64,000 nucleotides of DNA from Pacificimonas flava (GTDB lineage: Bacteria; Pseudomonadota; Alphaproteobacteria; Sphingomonadales; Sphingomonadaceae). The stretch spans positions 1 to 64,000 of the forward strand of contig NZ_AMRV01000011.1 in NCBI RefSeq assembly GCF_000342165.1, given 5' to 3'. The position numbers and the translations under genes are program-made. Positions 34,280 through 44,197 of this stretch are shown one piece after another. Every line of letters starts with the position of its first letter. Within the stretch, counting starts at the first letter, position 1. The notes below the pieces were generated by a model. That model worked only from the letters and a program-made list of their open reading frames with translations, was not told the origin of the DNA and did not search any database.

Positions 34280-35458
34280 TCAAAGCACCTCGAACAGCCC
34301 GGCCGCCCCCATGCCGCCGCCGACGCACATGGTCACGCAGACATATTTGACGCCGCGACGCTTGCCCTCGATCAGCGCATGGCCCGTCATGCGCGCGCCG
34401 GACATGCCATAGGGATGGCCGATCGAGATGGCGCCGCCATTGACGTTCAGCCGGTCGTTCGGAATGCCAAGCTTGTCGCGGCAATAGATGACCTGCACGG
34501 CGAACGCCTCGTTCAGTTCCCACAGCCCGATATCGTCCATGGACACGCCGGTCTGCTTCAGAAGCTTCGGAATGGCGTAGACGGGACCGATGCCCATCTC
34601 GTCCGGTGCAAGGCCCGCAACCGCCATGCCGACATAGCGGCCAAGCGGCGTAAGGCCGCGGCGCTCGGCCTCCTTCGCCTCCATCAGGACGGAGGCCGAG
34701 GCGCCGTCGGAAAGCTGGGAGGCGTTGCCCGCCGTTATGTTCTTGTCGGGGCCGAGGACCGGCTGCAGTCCCTGAAGGCCGGACAGCTGGGTTTCGGGAC
34801 GATTGCCTTCATCCTTTTCCAGCGTCATCTCGTGCTCGGAGACCTCTCCGGTTTCCTTGTTCTTCATCATCATCTTGCGCGTCAGGGGCACGATCTCGTC
34901 ATCGAACTTGCCGGCCTGCTGCGCCGCGGCCGTGCGCTCCTGCGATTGCAGCGCATATTCGTCCTGCGCCTCTCGGCTGACATTGTAGCGGGAGGCGACG
35001 ACCTCTGCCGTTTGCAGCATGGGCATGTAGATGTCGGGCTGCATCTCGACGAGTTCCTTGTCGACACCCGTGCGCATTTCCGGCGTCTGCACCATGGAGA
35101 TGCTCTCGACGCCGCCGCCGACGACGACGTCCATATTGTCGACGACGATCTGTTTGGCGGCCGTTGCGATGGCCATCAGGCCGGACGCGCACTGGCGGTC
35201 CACCGACATGCCCGATACCGAAACGGGAAGCCCGGCACGCAGAGCGGACAGGCGCGCGATGTTGCCCCCCTGCACGCCCTGCTGCAGCGCCGCGCCCAGT
35301 ACGACATCATCGACCTCGGCGCCGTCGATGCCGGCGCGCTTCACCGCCTCGCTGATCGCATGGCCGGCAAGCGTCGGCGAGGGCGTATTGTTGAACGCAC
35401 CGCGATAGGCCTTGCCAATCGGCGTGCGGGCAGTGGATACGATAACGGCGTTGCGCAT
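34280..35458 (-). CDS. acetyl-CoA C-acyltransferase (thiolase)
   Basis: 392 residues. The three thiolase cysteines and histidines are present: acyl-accepting Cys in DRQCASG (about 89), [10 protein letters not shown] with the catalytic His, and Cys in [13 protein letters not shown] (about 379). NEAFAV is also intact. It cleaves or condenses acyl-CoAs in fatty-acid or branched-chain breakdown. Start [13 protein letters not shown] at 35458 has AAGGGA upstream; the longer GTG-type start at 35482 is less likely. The MaoC gene lies 37 bp upstream on the same strand, so the two form a beta-oxidation-like pair. Confidence 0.94.
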   Translation of the reverse strand: MRNAVIVSTARTPIGKAYRGAFNNTPSPTLAGHAISEAVKRAGIDGAEVDDVVLGAALQQGVQGGNIARLSALRAGLPVSVSGMSVDRQCASGLMAIATAAKQIVVDNMDVVVGGGVESISMVQTPEMRTGVDKELVEMQPDIYMPMLQTAEVVASRYNVSREAQDEYALQSQERTAAAQQAGKFDDEIVPLTRKMMMKNKETGEVSEHEMTLEKDEGNRPETQLSGLQGLQPVLGPDKNITAGNASQLSDGASASVLMEAKEAERRGLTPLGRYVGMAVAGLAPDEMGIGPVYAIPKLLKQTGVSMDDIGLWELNEAFAVQVIYCRDKLGIPNDRLNVNGGAISIGHPYGMSGARMTGHALIEGKRRGVKYVCVTMCVGGGMGAAGLFEVL

Positions 35459-35495
35459 AGAATATTTCCCTTCGACTAACAAATAATGGAGTTTT

Positions 35496-35957
35496 TTATA
35501 CGTAGGTTAAAGTGATCCATTCCGCCTTCAGCGCAGGCTTCTTCTCTCCCTCTATTTCCACGGTCACATCGTAAACCGCCTGGAGAATGCCCTTACCGCG
35601 CTCCTTGGCCTCCTTAACCTTGAAATTCGCCCGGATTTTCTTTCCGGATTTCACCGGAGCCATCAATCGGACCTTGTCGAACCCGTAGTTCACCCCCATC
35701 TTCGTTCCCTCGACGGGCGGCAGAACCGAATATGCCAGGACCGGCATCAGGGAGAGCGTCAGGAACCCGTGCGCAATGGTCGATCCGAAGGGCGTTTGCT
35801 TCGCCCGCTCCGGATCGACATGGATGAATTGGTGATCGCCGGTGGCATCGGCGAACTTATCGATGACATCCTGCGTTACCTCGAACCAGTCAGAGGTTCC
35901 GATGTCTTTTCCGTCCCGCTGGACAAATTCGTCCGGCGTGATCGATGAAACTGCCAT
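35496..35957 (-). CDS. MaoC-family (R)-enoyl-CoA hydratase
   Basis: 153 residues with a hot-dog fold. The hydratase motif [15 protein letters not shown] places the catalytic Asp and His about residues 40-46. [16 protein letters not shown] is the second conserved block. Proteins of this type hydrate trans-2-enoyl-CoA to (R)-3-hydroxyacyl-CoA, linking beta-oxidation to polyhydroxyalkanoate, or serve in other acyl pathways. It is transcribed with the thiolase and divergent from putA with a 64-bp gap. Confidence 0.92.
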   Translation of the reverse strand: MAVSSITPDEFVQRDGKDIGTSDWFEVTQDVIDKFADATGDHQFIHVDPERAKQTPFGSTIAHGFLTLSLMPVLAYSVLPPVEGTKMGVNYGFDKVRLMAPVKSGKKIRANFKVKEAKERGKGILQAVYDVTVEIEGEKKPALKAEWITLTYV

Positions 35958-36021
35958 TTAAGTGCCCTCCACCGGCTGTTATGGCCGATTTTCTAACCCT
36001 GTGAAGGACGACTCGCCACCT

Positions 36022-39009
36022 ATGACCACCGCCAGCCTCGACGAATATCTGCAAGACATGCGCGCCATGCACCGGGCGCCCGAAGCGGAAGTGCTGAAGG
36101 GATTGATCCCGCCGGCAAGGGTGGAACCGTCCGAGCGCGAACGGATCGAGGATACCGCTCTCGGCCTTCTGGCGGACATCAAACGCGCCGAGCGGGACAG
36201 CTGGGTCGCCACCTTCCTGCACGAATACCGACTGAACACGGACGAGGGCGTGGCGCTGCTGGCACTGGCGGAAGCATTCCTCCGCGTCCCCGATCAGCAG
36301 ACGCGCGACCTGCTGATCGCCGACAAGATCGGCGACGCGGACTGGGGCTCGCATCGGTCGAAAAGCCCCTCCGCGCTCGTGAACTCCGCCACCTGGGGGC
36401 TGGTCGTCACGCGGGCGCTTGTCGGCGACGAGGCGAAGAAGACCGCCCTTTCCCGCCTGATCAACCGGACGTCGGAGCCCTTCGTGCGCACCGCCGTCGC
36501 CGCGGCGATGCGCGTCATGGGCAAGGTGTTCGTCATGGGTCAGACCATCGAGGAAGCGATGGAACGCATGGACAACAAGGCGCACCGCGGCTTCACCGCC
36601 AGCTTCGACATGCTGGGCGAGGCGGCGCGCACCTATGAGGATGCGGAGCGCTATTACGAGGCCTATAGCAGCGCGATCCGCCGCCTGGGCCAATCGAACC
36701 GCGATCACGGCCACTCGATTTCCGTCAAGCTGTCGGCACTGCATCCCCGCTATGAGACCGCGCATGCGGAAACCTGCGTCCCCGCACTGTCCGAGATGGT
36801 ACAGAATCTCGCGGAGGAAGCGGCCGCAGCGAACATCCTGATGACGGTCGATGCGGAGGAATCGGAACGCCTGAAGATTTCGCTCGACGTGATCGAACAG
36901 GTCGCGCGCAGCCCGCGGATCAAGGATTGGGACGGCCTTGGCATGGCCGTGCAGGCCTATTCGAAGCGCGCCCGCGCCGTGATCGGCTGGGCAGACACGC
37001 TGGGCGCGGAGACGAACCGCCGCCTGTCCGTGCGCCTGGTGAAGGGCGCCTATTGGGACACGGAAATCAAGCTGACGCAGCAGGAGGGGCTGGAAGGCTA
37101 CCCGCTATTCACGCGCAAACCCGCAACGGATGTCAGCTATCTCGCCTGTTCGAAGGCCATGCTGGAATCGGACCATATTCGCCCCGCCTTCGCCAGCCAC
37201 AATGCGCTGACGGTGGCGACCATTCTAGACTGGGCCGGCGACCGCCGCGACTTCGAGTTCCAGCGTCTGCACGGTATGGGCGAGGGTCTGTACGAGCGGC
37301 TGGTGCGGGAAGACGGGTATAGCTGCCGCATCTATGCGCCGGTCGGCGGCCATTCCGACCTTCTCGCCTATCTGGTTCGGCGTCTGCTCGAGAACGGCGC
37401 GAATTCCAGCTTCGTACACCAGCTTGCGGACGAGAATATTCCGGTTGCGGACCTGCTCGCCGACCCGGTCGAAAAGATCGAGAAGGTGAACTGCACCCCC
37501 CACCCGGCAATCTCGCTGCCCTCGGACATTTTCGAGCCGGCACGCCGCAATTCCGCCGGACTGGACCTCAACGACTCCCAGATCCTGGAAGAGGTTCATG
37601 AGTCGATACGGAACTTCGAACTGCCGCCGCGCCCCGAAGACGCCACGGCCGAGCAGGTGTCGGAGATGATCGACACGGCCTCCCTCGCCTTTCACGAATG
37701 GTCGGACCTGCCGGTGGAAACGCGTGCGGCCGCGCTGGAGCGACTGGCCGACCTGATGCAGGAGGACATGATCCCGCTGATGGGCCTGTGCGCGAAGGAA
37801 GCGAAGAAGACCTATCAGGACTGCGTGGACGAAGTGCGCGAGGCCATCGACTTCTGCCGATACTATGCCCGCCGCGCCCGTGCGGACTTCACGGAGATGC
37901 CGCTGCCCGGACCGACGGGAGAGACGAACACCCTGCGGCTGGAAGGACGCGGCGTCTTCGGCTGCGTCGCTCCGTGGAACTTCCCGCTGGCGATCTTCAC
38001 TGGCCAGATGGCCGCAGCGCTGGTGGCAGGGAATACCGTCATCGCCAAGCCCGCGCCGCAAACCTCGCGTATCGCGAAGGCGGCCGTCGACCTTGCGTAC
38101 AAGGCCGGCATTCCGCGCGGTGTCCTGCACCTTGCGCCAGGTGGGGCGGAACCGGGCCAGGCACTCGTCAGCGACAAGCGGGTGGCCGGCATCGCCTTCA
38201 CCGGCTCGACCAAGACGGCGAAGGGGATTCAGCGCACGCTGGCGGAAGACGATACGCGGCCGATCGTACCGCTGATCGCGGAAACGGGCGGCCTGAATGC
38301 GATGATCGTCGATTCCACCGCACTGCCGGAACAGGTCGTCATGGACGTGATCGCCAGCGCGTTCCTGTCGGCGGGACAACGCTGCTCTGCCCTGCGTCTG
38401 CTGCTGGTGCAGGAAGACGTTTACGACCGGACATTGCACATGCTGGCGGGCGCCATGGATACCATGATCGCCGGCGATCCGGTCGACCCAGCGACCGACA
38501 TCGGCCCCGTTATCGACACGGATGCGCAAACCAAGCTGAACGATTATCTGCAGCGCGTGCGTGAGCGGATCGTGCACCAGATCGATGTGCCGGATACGGA
38601 TACGTTCGTGCCGCCCTCCATCGTGCGCCTGAGCGAGATCGAAGATCTTGAGCAAGAATGGTTCGGGCCGATCCTGCACGTGACCACATGGAAACAGGGG
38701 CAGCTGGCGGAAACGGTGCGCCGAGTGAATGCGCTCGGCTTCGGGCTGACCATGGGCGTTCATAGCCGCATCGTCGATGCTGCCGATCAGGTCGCGAATG
38801 AGGCGCGCGTCGGCAATCTGTACGTGAACCGCTCCATGACCGGCGCCATCGTTGCGTCGCAGCCCTTTGGCGGCGAGCGGCTTTCCGGAACGGGACCGAA
38901 AGCGGGCGGGCCGAACTACCTGCCCCGCTTCGCCGTCGAGCGGGTCGTGACGGTCGACACGACCAGCGCGGGCGGGAACGCCAGCCTGTTGTCGATCGAC
39001 GCGACCTGA
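36022..39009 (+). CDS. putA: bifunctional proline dehydrogenase / glutamate semialdehyde dehydrogenase
   Basis: 995 residues oxidising proline to glutamate. The proline dehydrogenase barrel spans about 150-460 (KLSALHPRYE, RLVKGAYWD, SHNALTVATI, YAPVGGHSDLLAYLVRRLLENGAN given in parts). The aldehyde dehydrogenase domain spans about 530-985, with nucleotide-binding WNFPLAIFTGQ, GFTGST-like AFTGSTKTA, and the catalytic Cys of AGQRCSALR (about 788). No N-terminal ribbon-helix-helix repressor is seen, so it is the short type A form rather than the trifunctional E. coli type. The start MTTASLDEYL is chosen by family length. A strong terminator follows. Confidence 0.96.
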   Translation: MTTASLDEYLQDMRAMHRAPEAEVLKGLIPPARVEPSERERIEDTALGLLADIKRAERDSWVATFLHEYRLNTDEGVALLALAEAFLRVPDQQTRDLLIADKIGDADWGSHRSKSPSALVNSATWGLVVTRALVGDEAKKTALSRLINRTSEPFVRTAVAAAMRVMGKVFVMGQTIEEAMERMDNKAHRGFTASFDMLGEAARTYEDAERYYEAYSSAIRRLGQSNRDHGHSISVKLSALHPRYETAHAETCVPALSEMVQNLAEEAAAANILMTVDAEESERLKISLDVIEQVARSPRIKDWDGLGMAVQAYSKRARAVIGWADTLGAETNRRLSVRLVKGAYWDTEIKLTQQEGLEGYPLFTRKPATDVSYLACSKAMLESDHIRPAFASHNALTVATILDWAGDRRDFEFQRLHGMGEGLYERLVREDGYSCRIYAPVGGHSDLLAYLVRRLLENGANSSFVHQLADENIPVADLLADPVEKIEKVNCTPHPAISLPSDIFEPARRNSAGLDLNDSQILEEVHESIRNFELPPRPEDATAEQVSEMIDTASLAFHEWSDLPVETRAAALERLADLMQEDMIPLMGLCAKEAKKTYQDCVDEVREAIDFCRYYARRARADFTEMPLPGPTGETNTLRLEGRGVFGCVAPWNFPLAIFTGQMAAALVAGNTVIAKPAPQTSRIAKAAVDLAYKAGIPRGVLHLAPGGAEPGQALVSDKRVAGIAFTGSTKTAKGIQRTLAEDDTRPIVPLIAETGGLNAMIVDSTALPEQVVMDVIASAFLSAGQRCSALRLLLVQEDVYDRTLHMLAGAMDTMIAGDPVDPATDIGPVIDTDAQTKLNDYLQRVRERIVHQIDVPDTDTFVPPSIVRLSEIEDLEQEWFGPILHVTTWKQGQLAETVRRVNALGFGLTMGVHSRIVDAADQVANEARVGNLYVNRSMTGAIVASQPFGGERLSGTGPKAGGPNYLPRFAVERVVTVDTTSAGGNASLLSIDAT

Positions 39010-39033
39010 CGGTCCCGCATCCTGTTCAAAACG

Positions 39034-39073
39034 AAAAGCCCCTGCGCAGCGAACGGCCGCGCAGGGGCTTTTT
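39034..39073. terminator. strong bidirectional terminator between putA and mscS
   Basis: A perfect 14-bp stem AAAAGCCCCTGCGC / GCGCAGGGGCTTTT with an 11-base loop. T-tracts lie on both strands (TTTTTCTTT rightward and TTTTCGTTTT leftward), so it can end both the putA and the mscS-like transcripts. Confidence 0.93.
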
Positions 39074-39101
39074 CTTTGCCGCGTCTTACGGATGCGGCGA
39101 A

Positions 39102-40271
39102 CTATTCTCCGCCGCTGCTCGGGCTGTTCGCCTTCACCGCCGGCGAGGTTTCCCGCGGATCAATCGGCTTGCCGTCCGGCCCGGCGAGGAAGCCCATCTG
39201 CGTCGGATATGCAAAGTCGATATCCGCGTCTGCGAACCGCTCGGCCATCGTCACCATAATATTGTGCCGTCTCTGCATCATCTCCGCATAGTCGGCACTC
39301 TCCGAGTAGAAGACCATCTCATAATCGATGGAACTGCCGCCGAAGCCGGTTGCGTGAACGCGGTCGAACGTCGTTCCTTCTTCCGCCTCCACGATCCCCT
39401 TCACCATCGATTGAATGGCATTCAGCTGTTCGGGCGATGTCTGGTAGATGACGCCAAAGGGCATCACCACGCGGCGACGCTGAAACAATGCGAAATTGTG
39501 AATATTCTCACTGAGAAGGTTCGTGTTGGACACGACGATCTGCTCGCCGGACAGCGCGCGCAGCCGGGTCGTCTTAAGGCCGATCGCCTCGACCGTACCG
39601 GTCGTTCCGCTGAAATTGATGGTGTCGCCCTTCTTGAACGGCTTGTCGAAGATGATCGACAGGGCCGCGAACAGGTCGGCGAAAATCCCCTGGGCCGCAA
39701 GGCCGATGGCGATACCGCCGATGCCGAAGCCAGCGATCAGCGCAGTGACGTCGACACCGAGATTGTCGAGAATGACAATGAGGGCGATGCCCCACACGAA
39801 GATATTGACGAGCAGCCGGATGAGGCCGAGCGCATTGGCCAGCGTTCCGTCCGAATGGTCCGCGGACATCGCCTTACGCTGGATCAGCGCGATGACGACT
39901 TCCCGCACCCAGATCGCTGCCTGTATGACAAAGGCTACGGTGAAAAGGAAATTCACGACCGCCATGAACCCTGCCGGCGGGGCGGCGATCAGCGACACGA
40001 TTTCCGCCGAAACCAGCATCAGGAACCATTCGCGCGTTTTCGAAAGGACGCGCGCGACGATCCCGCGCCAGCTGGTCCCGTCATGTTCGTCGGGATTTCC
40101 CAGCATCCGGGCAAGTGCGGAGCGTGCCATCGTGAGAAGAAGGTACAGAACAACGCCTGCACCGACATAGATCAGCGCCTCCGTCGAATCTTCAGCGATC
40201 CAACGGCGAATATCCCCTAGAAAACCGAACCCGCTTGCCGCGAACTCACGCGCATCGTCTTCCACCTGCAA
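39102..40271 (-). CDS. mechanosensitive channel, MscS family
   Basis: 389 residues. Four to five transmembrane helices (about 35-190) precede the pore-lining TM3 glycine/alanine run ALIAGFGIGGIAIGLAAQG (about 175-195). The beta-domain with FDKPFKKGDTINF, the YQ-type block and a C-terminal VPNSNLL-like SNTNLL follow. MscS relatives open on membrane tension and protect from hypo-osmotic shock. It ends just before the shared terminator, and starts 20 bp from the topoisomerase stop on the same strand, so the two may be co-transcribed. Confidence 0.92.
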   Translation of the reverse strand: MQVEDDAREFAASGFGFLGDIRRWIAEDSTEALIYVGAGVVLYLLLTMARSALARMLGNPDEHDGTSWRGIVARVLSKTREWFLMLVSAEIVSLIAAPPAGFMAVVNFLFTVAFVIQAAIWVREVVIALIQRKAMSADHSDGTLANALGLIRLLVNIFVWGIALIVILDNLGVDVTALIAGFGIGGIAIGLAAQGIFADLFAALSIIFDKPFKKGDTINFSGTTGTVEAIGLKTTRLRALSGEQIVVSNTNLLSENIHNFALFQRRRVVMPFGVIYQTSPEQLNAIQSMVKGIVEAEEGTTFDRVHATGFGGSSIDYEMVFYSESADYAEMMQRRHNIMVTMAERFADADIDFAYPTQMGFLAGPDGKPIDPRETSPAVKANSPSSGGE

Positions 40272-40291
40272 TCGAAATCTCCTGGCGACAG

Positions 40292-41281
40292 TCAGTCATA
40301 CCGGCCCAAAAATTCGATCAGGCCTCGTTCGTAGGACGCCAGATATTTCGTTTTGCGGGGCAGTTTCAACCCTGCGACCGAGCCGCACCCGTCATTCTTC
40401 ACACATTCGATCAGCGCCGGATGCACATAGGACTTGCGGCTGATCGTGATGGTGTTTCCCAGTCTTTCGGCAACCGGTGTCAGCATATCCTTGAGCGTGA
40501 TCCCGCCGTCCGATTTGACGATTTCCCAGAAGGCGATGGCGCTGGCGTGCCAGGTCCGAAAGTTCTTGGCCGTGAAATCACCGCCCATCGCGGAGCGAAT
40601 ATAATCGTTGACCTCGCCCGACGAGACACCGCGCGTCCGTCCCCCCTCATCGGTCCACGCGAAGAGATGCTGGCCCGACAGGTCATGGCAACGCTTTGCC
40701 AATCGCGCGAGTGAGGCGTCGCTGAGACGGATGTTGCGGTCCTTGCCCCCCTTCGCTTTATAATGAAGGTGCACCGTGTTCCCGCTGACCTCCGCATGTG
40801 CCTTGGTCAGCGTCGTGGCGCCATAGGCGCCGCTGCGCGCGTAGCTGCGATTGCCCACCCGCAGCGCACCGATGTCGAGCATGCGCACCGTCGCGGCCAG
40901 CATTCGCTCGAACGACAGGTTCCGCCGGCGCAGATCGGCCTCGACCCGCGCGCGGATCTCGGGAAGTGCGCAGCCGAAGGCGGCCGTGCGGCTGAACTTG
41001 TCCGCCTCCTGCTGCGCGCGGTAATCGGCATGATAGCGATATTGCTTGCGGCCCTTGTCGTCGCGTCCGGTCGCCTGCAAATGTCCGTCCGCCCATCGGC
41101 AGTACCAGACGTCGGTATAGGCGGGCGGCACAGCGAGGGCGTTCAGCCGCGCGATTTCCTCCGGCGCGGAAATCCGGTCGCCATCCGGTGCGAAATAGTG
41201 CCAGCCCTTGCCACGCCGGCGTCGCGAGTAACCGGGCTCTGTATCGTCGACATAGCGGAGATCGGATGCGGAGGCGGCCAT
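40292..41281 (-). CDS. DNA topoisomerase IB
   Basis: 329 residues of the poxvirus-like type IB family. Visible elements are WADGHLQATGRDDKGRKQYRYH with the catalytic Arg and Lys, the second Arg/His region SAIAFWE, and the active-site Tyr in SRKSYVHPALIE (about 285). It relaxes supercoils through a 3'-phosphotyrosine. Bacterial members are mainly in environmental alphaproteobacteria and actinobacteria and are not essential. The start ATG 41281 matches the family N-terminus. Confidence 0.93.
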   Translation of the reverse strand: MAASASDLRYVDDTEPGYSRRRRGKGWHYFAPDGDRISAPEEIARLNALAVPPAYTDVWYCRWADGHLQATGRDDKGRKQYRYHADYRAQQEADKFSRTAAFGCALPEIRARVEADLRRRNLSFERMLAATVRMLDIGALRVGNRSYARSGAYGATTLTKAHAEVSGNTVHLHYKAKGGKDRNIRLSDASLARLAKRCHDLSGQHLFAWTDEGGRTRGVSSGEVNDYIRSAMGGDFTAKNFRTWHASAIAFWEIVKSDGGITLKDMLTPVAERLGNTITISRKSYVHPALIECVKNDGCGSVAGLKLPRKTKYLASYERGLIEFLGRYD

Positions 41282-41366
41282 AGGTTCGGTTGGAACGCGG
41301 ACCGGCCCCGCCCGTTCCCGCCCGCTTGGAAAGACCCCCCGCAGATCATCATGATTCGATCAGCCC

Positions 41367-42761
41367 TTACGCGGACACACGACGGCCTCGTAACGACGCA
41401 TTCCGGGAACGCGTAGCTTTGGCGCCTCGCTGATAAGGTTCCAGTTTCGAAAACTGATAGTTCTTTACCGCTACCGTAAGAGCCACAATGTTAAAGAGCG
41501 CCGGCTGAAATGCGATCCCGACAAACAAAGAGCCGGTCATTAACACAGGAACGTAGATCATAATCGCGCGGCCAAACGAAGAACACCATTCCGCATCCGA
41601 TACGCGATCAGACCCTTGTTCTTCCACTATATCTTTATTCTTCTTGTGCAAACGCATCCCGGATAAGTAGAAAACCACCATGATAGAAGACCAAATAAAA
41701 AACCCGATATAACCTGTCTCTCCAAGAACCTCAAAATAACTTGAATGAAACGCACGAGCTTTATCCGTAACTGTCCGATAAGTGGTGTTTGTAGAGTCTT
41801 CAGATCCAGAGGTTTCTACAAGCGTTACCTCAACCGAATTTATTTTATAAAGATCAAATCCACCACCCAAAGGATTGTCTTTTAGATAATCAAGCGTCCA
41901 ATTCCACACTGCAATTCGCGTTGACGCGGACTGATCCGCCTGAAAGCTGCCTATGGTATCCATACGATCTGTGAAGCTCTTCGGAACAAAGGGTAGCGCT
42001 AATAAGAACGCTATAGATATAGCTGTTGCGTAGAGTATTTTTCGTTTCGATTGCCACCATAGTATCACCAAAAGAACACCCAGAGCCAAGAGACCGGTCC
42101 TAGCTTCGGAACCAAAGGTGATAAGAATAAAGGAAAGGCTTAGTCCGCTCGCCAATAAGAACGTGATTTTCGACGGAGGAACGAAGCTATTGTTCTTATA
42201 TAACCACCAGACCAGTGGAATTGTGGCACAACCGACTGTCGAGAGGATGCTTCCTTCGTAGAGGCCGGTGTTATTACTGACCAGAAGGCTCAGGGTGCCG
42301 TAGCCGCCGCCGCCCATCAGCGTTTTCAGGCCGCCGGAGATCGTGATTGCGCTCATGCTGAAGATCATCACGGCAAGCGCGGCCTCGATACGCACGCGGT
42401 TCGTCAGCACGAAGGGCAGGAAAACGGAGAAGAGCAGCGCCTTCGATACCCAGTCCCACTTGGCCGATCCGTCGACCTCGCCCCATCCGAAGGTGGCGAG
42501 CGTGGCCCAGCCGACGAGAAGCAGCACCAGAACCTGAAGCGTGTCGAGGCGCAGGCGTCGTTCCCGGTCGAACAGGATGTAGGCGAGAAACGCACCGGCC
42601 CCCAGGATCATCGCAACAGGAAGCTGGTTGAAAAGGTAATAGCCCATGCGCTGGGGCTGCAGGAAGTCGACCCAGAGATATCCGAGCGCCATGAAATAGG
42701 GCACGCGGAAACTGCTGATCACGAACGCGAGCAGGATCAGGACGAGGAAAATATCGCGCAT
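41367..42761 (-). CDS. O-antigen ligase-like protein, exosortase A-associated
   Basis: 464 residues from ATG 42761, with about 12 transmembrane helices. The N-terminus PYFMALGYLWVDFLQPQRMGYY and the central VSNNTGLYEGS block match the putative O-glycosylation ligases found with exosortase A/PEP-CTERM exopolysaccharide loci. The periplasmic loop SARTGLLALG and the later HSSYFEVLGETG region are as in Wzy/WaaL-type enzymes. Base composition is mosaic: from the stop to about 42250 (C-terminal 290 residues) GC is near 40%, while the first 170 codons have native high GC, so it is probably a recombinant. A longer start at 42878 is unsupported; 42761 follows the small gene by one base. Confidence 0.85.
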   Translation of the reverse strand: MRDIFLVLILLAFVISSFRVPYFMALGYLWVDFLQPQRMGYYLFNQLPVAMILGAGAFLAYILFDRERRLRLDTLQVLVLLLVGWATLATFGWGEVDGSAKWDWVSKALLFSVFLPFVLTNRVRIEAALAVMIFSMSAITISGGLKTLMGGGGYGTLSLLVSNNTGLYEGSILSTVGCATIPLVWWLYKNNSFVPPSKITFLLASGLSLSFILITFGSEARTGLLALGVLLVILWWQSKRKILYATAISIAFLLALPFVPKSFTDRMDTIGSFQADQSASTRIAVWNWTLDYLKDNPLGGGFDLYKINSVEVTLVETSGSEDSTNTTYRTVTDKARAFHSSYFEVLGETGYIGFFIWSSIMVVFYLSGMRLHKKNKDIVEEQGSDRVSDAEWCSSFGRAIMIYVPVLMTGSLFVGIAFQPALFNIVALTVAVKNYQFSKLEPYQRGAKATRSRNASLRGRRVSA

Positions 42762-42762
42762 G

Positions 42763-42900
42763 TCAGCGGCGCGCCTTGCGAATGCGGCTGGCCCGCTCGG
42801 CATGCTCACTGGCGCGCTTGTCCATCTCGTAGCGGATGGCGCGCCACAGGAAATATCCCATGCAGCCGTGCGCAACAATCAGGGCGAAATTGTCGATCAT
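42763..42900 (-). CDS. small membrane protein upstream of the ligase
   Basis: 45 residues (MIDNFALIVAHGCMGYFLW, then a charged tail KRASEHAERASRIRKARR). One predicted transmembrane helix of about 18 residues is followed by a basic cytoplasmic tail. The TGA stop is 1 bp from the ligase ATG, a tight coupling that argues for a real gene. Codon use is native high GC, unlike the end of the ligase. It is short and has no named family; it may be an accessory subunit of the ligase. Confidence 0.6.
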   Translation of the reverse strand: MIDNFALIVAHGCMGYFLWRAIRYEMDKRASEHAERASRIRKARR

Positions 42901-43087
42901 CCGTTCAACTCGTCATTCGGTGCAACCGCGATAGCAGCCCGCCGCCGCCGCGCCTACAGAAAGCGAAATCCGTAGCACGCTGGCCCTTGCGAAGGCCCGC
43001 CTTGCTTCGCATAGACAAGCACGCATTAACAAACGGCCCATAAATTGATGCCGAAACGCAGACGCCCTCCAGCAAACGGGGAAATTC

Positions 43088-44197
43088 GTGACATCACGCG
43101 TCCACCTGATCGCCGCCGCGCGGCCGAACTTCATGAAGGTCGCGCCGCTTTATCACGCGCTGACAGCGGCGGGGGATTTCACGCCCGTGCTGATCCATAC
43201 CGGCCAGCATTACGATGCGAACATGTCGGACGACATCTTCCGCGACCTGTCGCTGCCCGCCCCCGACCATCATATGGGCGTGGGGTCCGGCAGCCATGCC
43301 GAGCAGACGGCCGGCGTCATGGTCGCCTATGAAAAGATCGCATCGGAGGATCGGCCGGATTGGCTGGTGGTGGTCGGCGACGTGAACTCCACCGCCGCCT
43401 GCGCGCTGACCGGGACGAAGTTGCATATTCCCACCGTCCACCTGGAAGCGGGCCTGCGCTCACGCGACCGGGCGATGCCGGAGGAACTGAACCGGCTGAT
43501 GACGGACGTTCTTGCCGACGTTCTGTGGACGCCGTCCCCCGATGCCGACGCGAATCTGGCTGCAGAGGGCATACCGGCGGACCGCATTACCCGCGTCGGC
43601 AACATCATGATGGACAGCCTGGAGCTGATCCGCCCCCGTCTCGATGCGGTGGCCGCAGCCGCTGGCATGGATCTGCGTCCCGGCCATTATGGAATCGTCA
43701 CGCTGCACCGCCCCTCAAATGTCGATACGGAGGCGATGCTGTCCCCCATCGTCGATGCCCTGGCAGAGGCTGCGCAGCGTCTGCCGCTCGTTTTTCCCCA
43801 GCATCCCCGGACGGCCGCCCGGCTGGAGGCGTTCGGACTGAAGGGGCGGCTGGAACGCGCCGGCGTGCGACTGGTGCCGCCCCAAAGTTATCTGCCCTTC
43901 ATGTCGCTGATGAAGGACAGCGCCATCGTCATTACCGACAGCGGCGGCCTGCAGGAGGAAACGACCTATCTGGGCATTCCCTGTCTGACGCTGCGCGACA
44001 ACACCGAACGGCCGATCACCATCGACGAGGGAACGAACCAGCTGGTAAAAGCTGACGGACTGGTTGCGGCGCTGGATGCCGCGCTCTCTGCGGACCGGAC
44101 GACGCGTTCCAAACCGGAATTCTGGGACGGCGAAACGGCACTGCGCTGCGTCGAGGATCTGCGGCGACGCGCCGGGCGGGGTAACGAGCCGGCATGA
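43088..44197 (+). CDS. wecB: UDP-N-acetylglucosamine 2-epimerase (non-hydrolysing)
   Basis: 369 residues. It converts UDP-GlcNAc to UDP-ManNAc for surface polysaccharides. Motifs are GTRPNFMK-like AARPNFMKVAPL, HTGQHYDANMSD, VVGDVNSTAACAL, TVHLEAGLRS, DRITRVGNIMMDSL and DSGGLQEETTYLGIPCLTLR. The start is GTG 43088 with GGGGAAAT upstream. It is divergent from the ligase/small gene with a 187-bp gap and overlaps the next glycosyltransferase by 4 bp. The grouping of ligase, wecB and glycosyltransferase is typical of exosortase-A loci. Confidence 0.95.
   Translation: MTSRVHLIAAARPNFMKVAPLYHALTAAGDFTPVLIHTGQHYDANMSDDIFRDLSLPAPDHHMGVGSGSHAEQTAGVMVAYEKIASEDRPDWLVVVGDVNSTAACALTGTKLHIPTVHLEAGLRSRDRAMPEELNRLMTDVLADVLWTPSPDADANLAAEGIPADRITRVGNIMMDSLELIRPRLDAVAAAAGMDLRPGHYGIVTLHRPSNVDTEAMLSPIVDALAEAAQRLPLVFPQHPRTAARLEAFGLKGRLERAGVRLVPPQSYLPFMSLMKDSAIVITDSGGLQEETTYLGIPCLTLRDNTERPITIDEGTNQLVKADGLVAALDAALSADRTTRSKPEFWDGETALRCVEDLRRRAGRGNEPA

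Noticed and set aside
33680-35479. 599-codon frame opposite the PNPOx and thiolase genes
   Set aside because: It spans two genes and their gap with biased composition; both real genes have complete motifs.
41380-42250. AT-rich stretch considered as an inserted mobile element
   Set aside because: The ligase reading frame runs through it unbroken, with no terminal repeats or transposase; recombination within the gene fits better.
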